From: Xanthobacteraceae bacterium
Lineage (GTDB): Bacteria > Pseudomonadota > Alphaproteobacteria > Rhizobiales > Xanthobacteraceae
Length of the DNA stretch: 6,325 bases
Direction: 5' to 3'
Assembly: GCA_030044035.1 (NCBI GenBank)
Contig: JASHWN010000074.1
Location: forward strand, 1-6,325
Part shown: in pieces, positions 1-5,173 of the stretch
How positions within the stretch are numbered: position 1 is the stretch's first letter
Layout: each line of letters begins with the position of its first letter
Translations under genes and position numbers: made by a program
Notes under the pieces: model-generated
Seen by the model: only the letters and a program-made list of their open reading frames with translations
Databases searched by the model: none
What the model was told of the DNA's origin: nothing

Positions 1-78
1 GGCGCCGGGTTGTTGTTCCTGTTCGCGTTCGTCCATTGGTATGACGCGACAATCGGCGACGAGCATCCGAAATGGTAA
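1..78 (+). CDS. C-terminal fragment of an unidentified, probably membrane, protein
   Basis: Frame 1 is open from the first base to a TAA at 76-78. The 25 visible residues are a hydrophobic stretch (LLFLFAFVHWYDATIG) followed by a short polar tail ending DEHPKW. Third codon positions are mostly G or C, as in the clear genes of this window. The composition fits the last transmembrane helix and tail of a membrane protein. The start and most of the gene lie upstream of the window. It converges with the minus-strand transporter gene, and the large inverted repeat at 125-213 lies between the two stop codons. I do not recognise the family from so short a piece. A chance open frame of 25 codons is also possible. 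Confidence 0.55.
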   Translation, partial: GAGLLFLFAFVHWYDATIGDEHPKW

Positions 79-102
79 GCACGTACGCCTTGGTGCGCGC
101 CA

Positions 103-138
103 GCAAGTAGCCCGGATTGAGCAAGTAGCCCGGATTGA
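103..138. repeat. Perfect 18-bp tandem duplication (2 copies)
   Basis: The 18-mer GCAAGTAGCCCGGATTGA occurs at 103-120 and again, without a gap or mismatch, at 121-138. The second copy forms the outer end of the left arm of the inverted repeat at 125-213, so the first copy is an extra duplicated end of that element. It looks like a slippage or element-end duplication. No function is evident. Confidence 0.9.
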
Positions 139-213
139 GCGAAGCGAAATCCGGGATGGCGATGGAGGCCGTGACGTTGAACCCCGGGTTTCGCTGCGCT
201 CAACCCGGGCTAC
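125..213. repeat. Long imperfect inverted repeat between convergent genes, possible bidirectional terminator
   Basis: The left arm at 125-155 (beginning GTAGCCCGGATTGAGCG) and the right arm at 183-213 (ending CAACCCGGGCTAC) are reverse complements over 31 positions with three mismatches. A 27-base spacer separates them. The left arm also contains a small palindrome of its own (CCCGGATT near 129-136 against AATCCGGG at 148-155), and the right arm likewise (CCCGGGTT against AACCCGGG). The DNA can therefore fold either as one long stem or as two short ones. The right arm ends 7 bases from the stop codon of the minus-strand transporter gene, and the left arm begins 46 bases after the stop of the plus-strand gene. 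This suits a shared terminator or transcript-end stabiliser, but no U-tract follows. From general knowledge, palindromes of this GTAGCCCGG type are dispersed intergenic repeats in Bradyrhizobium-like genomes. Confidence 0.8.
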
Positions 214-220
214 AAGCTGA

Positions 221-1186
221 TCATGCCGCTTTGGCGCGCGCCAGCGGGCGGAGCAATTGCGGGGTGATGTAGATCGGGAACTGCGCCAGCGCGAAATAGA
301 GCCAGGTCGTGTCGGGCAGCACGCCGGCAGTCGCTGCCAGCATCAATCCCATATTGCGCTGCGAGACCATCAGCGCGAGCGCGAGCGCCTGGGCGCGGCC
401 GAGCTTGCGGAAAATCGCGAGCGTGGCGCCGAGCAAGGCGAAGAACACGGCGAACGCCAGCGCCAGCACGGCGCCGACCTGCAGCGGATGGGCCAAAAAG
501 TCGCCGGCCAAGGTGCCCATCACCGCGGCGACAAAGATCAGCAAGAGCAGGATATTGAACCCGTCGATCGGGGCGCGGTGGCGTTCGATCGCGGCGTCGC
601 CTACGAGCCGGCGGATCACGGCGGCGACGACGAGCGCGCCGGCGAGGATCGCGAACAGCTTTACGCCGAGCGCGAGCGGCGACAGCGTCAGCACGCCGCC
701 GAAGAACAGATACGCGAAGGCCGGCGCGGACAGCGGCACCAGCGCCGTCGAGGCGACCAGCACGACCAGCACGAGAGTGGCGTCGAGCCCCATCAGCGAC
801 GCCAGCGCCGGCGCCGCCATCATCGGCGAAGCGGCGGCCTGCAGCATGACGCCGAGAAACAAATCGGGCGCCTGCCGGTCGAGCCCCCCGGCAACGCCGC
901 CGATGCCGGCGATGAGCGGCACGGCGAGCGTGCTCCAGGCTGTGGCCGCCAGCACGCGCCCCGGCCGCCGCAGATGCCGGCGCAACGCCGCGCCATCGAC
1001 GCGCATGAACGAAACGCAGAGCAGAAGAAACACCGCCTCGGCGACGTACGGCTTGAGCAGCGCGCCGAGCGGCGGCACGGCAATGCCGATGAACACCAGA
1101 GCCGCAACCGCGCGGGTGCCCTGGCGGCCGATCCAAGCCAGCACCTGGATCGGAACGTGGAAAACGTGATGCCAAGCCGAAGTCAT
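221..1186 (-). CDS. BASS-superfamily (bile acid:sodium symporter-like) membrane transporter
   Basis: This 321-residue protein is almost wholly hydrophobic, with about ten predicted membrane helices (roughly 27-45, 47-62, 76-98, 108-132, 136-160, 166-191, 208-226, 235-257, 266-288, 294-310). Length and topology match the BASS/ACR3 superfamily of inner-membrane secondary transporters, which move organic anions or similar solutes with sodium. Family-like features are the Ala/Pro-rich segment QAAASPMMAAPALASLMG at 116-133 and VSQRNMGLMLA at 274-284; these resemble the two unwound helix-crossing regions that form the binding site. The specific substrate is not readable. I chose ATG at 1186; an in-frame ATG at 1204 would add MQHNVA, and neither has a clear Shine-Dalgarno. 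The frame stays open far upstream, but there it overlaps the monooxygenase gene out of frame, so it is not coding. The gene lies 182 bases downstream of the monooxygenase gene on the same strand, so co-transcription is plausible but interrupted by strong hairpins. Confidence 0.85.
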   Translation of the reverse strand: MTSAWHHVFHVPIQVLAWIGRQGTRAVAALVFIGIAVPPLGALLKPYVAEAVFLLLCVSFMRVDGAALRRHLRRPGRVLAATAWSTLAVPLIAGIGGVAGGLDRQAPDLFLGVMLQAAASPMMAAPALASLMGLDATLVLVVLVASTALVPLSAPAFAYLFFGGVLTLSPLALGVKLFAILAGALVVAAVIRRLVGDAAIERHRAPIDGFNILLLLIFVAAVMGTLAGDFLAHPLQVGAVLALAFAVFFALLGATLAIFRKLGRAQALALALMVSQRNMGLMLAATAGVLPDTTWLYFALAQFPIYITPQLLRPLARAKAA

Positions 1187-1242
1187 CGCGACGTTATGCT
1201 GCATCAAAGGCGAGGGCGCAAAGGAGCACCGGAGCGGGTTTT

Positions 1243-1358
1243 CCCGGGCGCAGCGCAGCACGAAGTGGTGCGCTGCAGACCCGGGATCGTTAAGGACGCT
1301 GAGTTTGGGACGATCCCGGAACAGCGGTGCACCGCTTCGCGCTGCACCGCATCCGGGA
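1243..1358. repeat. Chain of three overlapping palindromes between monooxygenase and transporter genes
   Basis: Hairpin A runs 1243-1285: outer CCCGGG at both ends, then GCAGCGCA (1250-1257) against TGCGCTGC (1269-1276), one G/G mismatch, and CAC-GAA-GTG at the tip. Hairpin C runs 1314-1358: TCCCGGA (1314-1320) against TCCGGGA (1352-1358), with GCGGTGCA (1324-1331) against TGCACCGC (1343-1350) inside. Between them CCGGGATCGT (1281-1290) is a perfect reverse complement of ACGATCCCGG (1310-1319), giving hairpin B with a 19-base loop. B shares bases with both A and C, so it cannot form at the same time as either. The block fills most of the gap between the two minus-strand genes. It is probably a composite of dispersed palindromic repeats acting as mRNA end stabiliser or terminator; an attenuator-like role is possible but unproven. 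Confidence 0.75.
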
Positions 1359-1368
1359 AACAAGACTG

Positions 1369-2520
1369 CTAATCCCGCAGCCCGGTCTGCTGGAGCAGCG
1401 GATAGGTCGCGTCGCGGAATTCGCGCATGCCTTCGATGTAGCGCGGCCACGACAGCAGCACGCCGTCGAGGCCGATCTTCGACAGCCCCGCGAGGCCGTC
1501 GACGATCTGCTCCTTGGTGCCAATGAGCGGAAAGCCGCCCCAGCCGGAGATCATCATCTCGGCCATCGCCTTGCGCCGCGCTTCCGGATAGTCGCGTTGG
1601 TTGATCTCGGCCGCCATCGTGTCGATCACGTGACGCGCGGCGACCCAATCGCCTCTGTCGTGGACGTAATAATTGTAGAAGTCGCGCGCTTCCTTCTCGG
1701 TCTCGGCCTGCACGATGGTGGCGTTGCTCCACACCCGCACCTGCCGGCCGTATTCCTCGCGCGCCAGCCGATGATAGGCGGCGACGTGCGCCGTGTTGGT
1801 GGCGATGTCGTGGCTGCGGATATTGGTGAAGACGAGATCGCAGTGCTTGCAGGCAAAATGCCGGCCGCGCTCGGACGAGCCGGCGTTCATGATCGCGGGA
1901 TGCGGATGCTGGATCGGCTTCGGCTGCAGATAGCCGCCGCTGATCTTGTAGAACTTGCCTTCGTGGTCGAAGCGCTCGTCGTCCGTCCACAGCCGCTTGA
2001 CGATGCCGAGCCATTCCTCGGCGCAGGCATAGCGGTCCTCGTGCTCGAGCAGCGCCACGCCGAACATTTCCATTTCCGGAAAATTCCAGCCGTTGACCAC
2101 GTTGAGCGTGTAGCGGCCGTTGCTGATGTGGTCGATGACGGTCGATTGCTTGGCGGCGATGATCGGATGGTTGAGCGCGACATGCGAGGTCGAGACCACG
2201 CCGGAATGCCGCGTCGAAGCGGCGATGCCGGCCGCCCACGTATAGGTCTCGAAGCCCGGTCCCTGCGGATCGGTGGCGCCGCCAAAGCCGCGCCAGCGCG
2301 CCACCGGCACCAAGGCCTCGAATTCCATGGCATCGGCAAGCTGCGCCAGCGTCACCGTGTTGGGCCAAGTGATGTCGAGCCGGCCGTCGAGGTCCGACAT
2401 GACGCAGCCGGAATCGAGATTGGTCTGAAAGGTGCCGAGCTTGAGCGCCCGGCTGCCGAACGCCGGGTTGCTGGCGCGGCGGTCTTTTTGCTGCGGTCTG
2501 AGGCTGTTAGCGGGCGGCAA
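1369..2520 (-). CDS. LLM-class FMN-dependent monooxygenase, RutA-like
   Basis: This 383-residue protein is a cytoplasmic luciferase-like TIM-barrel flavoenzyme that would use FMNH2 from a partner reductase and O2 to oxidise a small substrate. Order of signals: first barrel strand LKLGTFQTNLDSG (26-38), WRGFGGATDP (76-85), STSHVALNHPIIAAKQSTVIDHISNGRYTLNVVNGW (110-145), the FMN-phosphate region IMNAGSSERGR (210-220), and the C-terminal GFPLIGTKEQIVDGL (329-343). The RGFGG and N-x-x-x-G-W segments resemble pyrimidine monooxygenase RutA. Aligned from memory without gaps over this stretch, T111, N140 and W145 match RutA residues T105, N134 and W139, which I recall as lining its oxygen/N5-peroxide pocket. 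Sulfone and sulfonate monooxygenases (SfnG, SsuD) are related alternatives. The start is TTG at 2520, the only start codon between the upstream in-frame stop and the conserved first strand; GGA lies at a usable distance before it. It is divergent from the importer genes and followed on the same strand by the BASS transporter. The substrate is unknown. Confidence 0.9.
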   Translation of the reverse strand: MPPANSLRPQQKDRRASNPAFGSRALKLGTFQTNLDSGCVMSDLDGRLDITWPNTVTLAQLADAMEFEALVPVARWRGFGGATDPQGPGFETYTWAAGIAASTRHSGVVSTSHVALNHPIIAAKQSTVIDHISNGRYTLNVVNGWNFPEMEMFGVALLEHEDRYACAEEWLGIVKRLWTDDERFDHEGKFYKISGGYLQPKPIQHPHPAIMNAGSSERGRHFACKHCDLVFTNIRSHDIATNTAHVAAYHRLAREEYGRQVRVWSNATIVQAETEKEARDFYNYYVHDRGDWVAARHVIDTMAAEINQRDYPEARRKAMAEMMISGWGGFPLIGTKEQIVDGLAGLSKIGLDGVLLSWPRYIEGMREFRDATYPLLQQTGLRD

Positions 2521-2579
2521 CGACTTTAGTCCAACTTGATTTCAGCGCATGGTCCGCCCGATAACCTTAGCACCGGGCC

Positions 2580-2594
2580 GGCAAGGGTGTTGCC
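2580..2594. promoter_or_regulatory. Symmetric dyad GGCAA-N5-TTGCC resembling a bidirectional sigma-54 -24/-12 site
   Basis: In the 236-base divergent gap the 15-mer GGCAAGGGTGTTGCC is a perfect 5-5-5 dyad. Read on the plus strand it fits the sigma-54 consensus GGCACGNNNNTTGC with one mismatch (A for C) and exact GG-to-GC spacing; the bases just outside the core (C before, C after) deviate from the preferred T and A/T. On the minus strand GGCAACACCCTTGC fits with two mismatches. Predicted starts would be near 2605 for the importer genes and near 2569 for the monooxygenase. The alternative is an ordinary operator dyad for an unseen regulator, or chance in GC-rich DNA. I found no convincing sigma-70 -35/-10 pair in this gap. 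Confidence 0.3.
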
Positions 2595-2745
2595 TGTGAC
2601 TTTTCCAGCGGTCCGGGCATTGTCCGTTGCGGCGGCGGTTCAGTAGCGAAAGGGCGGCTCATTGGGGCGATCTCGAAACGATGAAGGCCGCAAAAGCGAC
2701 CCTGCCGGGGGGCTGAAACAAAACTGTCTGCACAGTATCGAACAA

Positions 2746-2751
2746 GGGAGG
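2746..2751 (+). promoter_or_regulatory. Ribosome binding site of the binding-protein gene
   Basis: GGGAGG ends 5 bases before the ATG at 2757. It is the strongest Shine-Dalgarno match in the window, as expected for a binding protein needed in excess over its permease, and it fixes the start codon. Confidence 0.85.
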
Positions 2752-2756
2752 TCCAT

Positions 2757-4133
2757 ATGACCAGTGGTAAAACGCCTGCAAATTCTGGCTTCTCGCGCCG
2801 CTTCCTGCTGCGGCAAGCGGTCGCAACCGGAGCGGGCCTTGGCGCGCTGTCGGTCGGCGGCCCGGCCGGCTTGCCGCTCATCATGCCGGCATTCGCCGAC
2901 GACCAGCCGCCGATCGGCACCTGGCCGGCCGGCTCGCAGGGCGACACCGTCTATATCGGCGCCGCCACGCCGCGCACCGGCCCCTACGCGGTGCAGGGCG
3001 AAGACGAGCTGAAGGGTTGGCAGCTCGCCGTCGAGCACATCAATAGCGGCGATCCGCTGTTGCAGAAGATCGCGCCGAAGGTCTCCAAGGGCCTGCTCGG
3101 CAAGAAGGTCGCCCTGCTCGTCGCCGACAGCGGCGCCAAGCCGAACGACGCGGTGCAGGAGCAGCAGACCTTCATCAATCAGAACAAGATCATCCTGATG
3201 ACCGGCTCGACCTCGAGCGCGGTCGCGGTGGCGCTCAACAAGTTCGCGCAGCGCGAGAAGATCCTGTACACAACCGGCATCTCCGGCTCCAACGACACCA
3301 CCGGCAAGGACTGCGTGCGCTACGGCTTCCGCCAGAATTTCTATGGCGAAACCGCAGCCAACGCGATCGGGCCGGTGCTGTTGAAGGCGTTCGGCAAGAA
3401 CCGGAAAGCGGCGTGGATGACGCCGGATTACACCTACGGCCACACCGTCACCCAGTCGTCGAGCGACTATCTGATCAAGAATGGCGGCTGGACCAAGGTG
3501 ACCGACCAGGTTTCGCCGCTCGGCACCCAGGACTTCAGCCAGTATCTCACCAACATCGCCAATTCCGGCGCCGAAATCCTGCTCAACGTGAACTGGGGAC
3601 GCGACGCCGTGCTGTCGATCCAACAGGCCAAGCAGTTCGGCATCCTGCCGAAGATGAAGCTGGTGATTCCGTACCAGATACCGTTCCTGGCCAAGGAAGT
3701 CGGGCCGGACCTCACCGAAGGCGTCTACGCGGCCACCGATTTCTGGTGGACGCTGGAGGACAAGTATCCGCTGGCCAAGGCGTTCGTCGAGGCCTTCTAC
3801 AAGAAGTACAATTATCGGCCGGAATGGGGCGCCAACAACTCCTACATGTCGTTCGCGATCTGGGCGCGCATGGTGTCGGAGGCCGGCACGTTCTACCCGC
3901 CGACCGTCATCAAGACCTATGAGAAGGGCGAGACCTTCCCGTCGACGGTGGGCGACGTGCATTTCCGCCCCGAGGATCACCAGCTGGTGCGTCCCGTGAT
4001 CATCGTCCGCGGCAAGGCGCCGAAGGCGATGAAGAACAGCGAAGACTATTGGGAAGTCACCGAGGTCCAGCCGGGCGCGCCGCTGATGCAGAAGCCGGAT
4101 GCGTTCGGCTGCAACCTCGGCGACTACGTCTAA
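2757..4133 (+). CDS. Tat-exported periplasmic substrate-binding protein of a HAAT-type ABC importer
   Basis: This 458-residue protein is of the branched-chain amino acid/amide (type 1 periplasmic) binding-protein class. It begins with a twin-arginine signal: SRRFLLR at 13-19, a weakly hydrophobic Ala/Gly/Leu stretch, and a likely signal peptidase site after AFA at 45-47 (mature start DDQPPIG). The mature part shows family landmarks: VYIGAATPRTGPYAVQGEDELKGWQLAVEHIN (65-96), then GKKVALLVADSGAKPNDAVQEQQTFI (115-140), the MTGSTSSAVAVAL segment (148-160) that lines the ligand cleft in this family, and TPDYTYGHTVTQ (222-233) in the hinge and second lobe. The mature protein has only two cysteines, C186 and C452, which could form a disulfide. 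The ligand cannot be assigned; amides, urea, amino acids and aromatic acids are all seen in this class. It is the first gene of the importer operon, with a strong ribosome site and three hairpins after its stop. Confidence 0.93.
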   Translation: MTSGKTPANSGFSRRFLLRQAVATGAGLGALSVGGPAGLPLIMPAFADDQPPIGTWPAGSQGDTVYIGAATPRTGPYAVQGEDELKGWQLAVEHINSGDPLLQKIAPKVSKGLLGKKVALLVADSGAKPNDAVQEQQTFINQNKIILMTGSTSSAVAVALNKFAQREKILYTTGISGSNDTTGKDCVRYGFRQNFYGETAANAIGPVLLKAFGKNRKAAWMTPDYTYGHTVTQSSSDYLIKNGGWTKVTDQVSPLGTQDFSQYLTNIANSGAEILLNVNWGRDAVLSIQQAKQFGILPKMKLVIPYQIPFLAKEVGPDLTEGVYAATDFWWTLEDKYPLAKAFVEAFYKKYNYRPEWGANNSYMSFAIWARMVSEAGTFYPPTVIKTYEKGETFPSTVGDVHFRPEDHQLVRPVIIVRGKAPKAMKNSEDYWEVTEVQPGAPLMQKPDAFGCNLGDYV

Positions 4134-4147
4134 GAGCCGCGTGAGCC

Positions 4148-4261
4148 GGCCTCCTCCGCATCGCGATGCGGAGAAGGCCTCTCGGCGCGACGCAAGCGCG
4201 GCCTGCTGCGCCTTGCGTATCGGAGCAAAGGAACGTGCATGCCCGGTGAAGTGCCGGGCAT
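4148..4261 (+). repeat. Three consecutive hairpins between binding-protein and permease genes
   Basis: The 164-base gap holds three stem-loops. At 4148-4179, GGCCT pairs with AGGCC around a perfect 20-bp palindrome (4154-4173). At 4190-4218, ACGCAAG pairs with CTTGCGT, with a further short GC pairing inside. At 4239-4261, ATGCCCGG pairs with CCGGGCAT around a 7-base loop. None is followed by a U-tract, so they look like transcript stabilisers or partial attenuators rather than full terminators. This arrangement is well known between binding-protein and permease genes (for example malE-malF), where it yields more binding protein than membrane subunit. Nothing else is visible in this gap. Confidence 0.7.
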
Positions 4262-4297
4262 CACGACGTTAAGGACACCGGAATTGCGGATAACCGC

Positions 4298-5173
4298 GTG
4301 ATCAGCTGGGCTAATTTCATTTCGCAGTGCTTCAACGGCCTGGTGCTTGGCGCGCTGCTGGCGCTGATCTCATCCGGCCTGACGATCATCTACGGCACGC
4401 TCGGCGTGCTCAACCTCGCCCACGGCGCCATGTTCATGCTCGGCGGCTATGCCGGCTGGCTGACCTTCACCTATACGGACTCCTTCATCGCCGCGGTGTT
4501 CGCCGGTTCGCTGTTCGTCATGGTCGTCGGCGTGGTGATGGAGCGGGTCGTGATCCGCTATTTCTATACCAGGCCGCACGAGGACCAGCTGCTCGTCACC
4601 TTCGGCCTCGGCATCGTGTTCGTCGAGACCATACGCTTGTTCTTCGGCAGCCTGTCGAAGTCGGTGCCGCCGCCGGCGCCGCTCGTCGGCATCACGCCGC
4701 TCGGCTTCATGTTCTACCCGACCTACCGGCTGGCGCTGCTCGGCATCGTCGCCGCGGCACTGCTGGCGCTCTATGTCGTGCTCTACCGCACCCGCATCGG
4801 CATGATCGTGCGCGCCGGCGTCGAAGATTCGGTCATGGTCGATTCGCTCGGCATCGACGTCTACAAGGTGTTCATGCTGGTGTTCGGCATCGGCGCCATG
4901 GCGGCGGGCTTCGCCGGCATCGTCAACGCGCCGGTGGTCTCGATCGCGCCCGACGTCGGCGAAGGTATTCTGGTGCAGACCTTTGTCGTGGTGGTGATCG
5001 GCGGCGTCGGCTCGTTTCCGGGCGCGGTGCTCGGCGGCCTGATTGCCGGCGAGATCATCAGCCTGACCTCGATGTTCAATCCTGGCTATGCCTACGTCAT
5101 GCTGTTCGTGGCGATGACGCTGGTGCTGGTGGTGCGGCCTTACGGTCTTCTCGGCACTGCGGGGCGCGAATGA
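4298..5173 (+). CDS. LivH-type inner-membrane permease of the HAAT ABC importer
   Basis: This 291-residue permease subunit forms half of the translocation channel in the inner membrane. The LivH signature is clear: SGLTIIYGTLGVLNLAHGAMFMLGGYAGW at 26-54, followed by hydrophobic helices to the end (typically eight in this family). The cytoplasmic coupling loop that contacts the ATPase is RTRIGMIVRAGVEDSVMVDSLGIDVYK at 164-190, followed by FGIGAMAAGFAGIV (196-209) and VVVIGGVGSFPGAVLGGLIAGEI (231-253). Length is normal for the family (about 290). The start is GTG at 4298 (MISWANFI), preceded by GGA 7 bases upstream, a weak ribosome site; no better in-frame start lies upstream. The gene is followed directly by the second permease, with the TGA stop abutting the next ATG, so the two are translationally coupled. 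Family certain, substrate unknown. Confidence 0.93.
   Translation: MISWANFISQCFNGLVLGALLALISSGLTIIYGTLGVLNLAHGAMFMLGGYAGWLTFTYTDSFIAAVFAGSLFVMVVGVVMERVVIRYFYTRPHEDQLLVTFGLGIVFVETIRLFFGSLSKSVPPPAPLVGITPLGFMFYPTYRLALLGIVAAALLALYVVLYRTRIGMIVRAGVEDSVMVDSLGIDVYKVFMLVFGIGAMAAGFAGIVNAPVVSIAPDVGEGILVQTFVVVVIGGVGSFPGAVLGGLIAGEIISLTSMFNPGYAYVMLFVAMTLVLVVRPYGLLGTAGRE

Noticed and set aside
257..1372. Plus-strand frames opposite the BASS transporter gene
   Set aside because: Their translations are low-complexity Arg/Gln/His- or Ala/Ser-rich, while the minus strand shows ten well-formed hydrophobic helices.
221..2368. A single 715-residue minus-strand frame spanning the transporter and much of the monooxygenase gene
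   Set aside because: Its upstream part is an Arg/Ala-rich out-of-frame reading of the monooxygenase gene. Only the part from about 1186 downward reads as a membrane protein, so it is not a fusion.
1369..2400. ATG at 2400 (MSDLDG) as the monooxygenase start
   Set aside because: It would remove the first barrel strand KLGTFQTNLDSG, which is conserved in the family. The TTG at 2520 keeps it.
1327..2529. Plus-strand frame of 400 residues opposite the monooxygenase gene
   Set aside because: It is antisense to a clear LLM flavoenzyme and shows no family motif of its own.
2640..3980. Minus-strand frame of 446 residues opposite the binding-protein gene
   Set aside because: It is antisense to an unambiguous periplasmic binding protein, and its composition reflects high GC at third positions.
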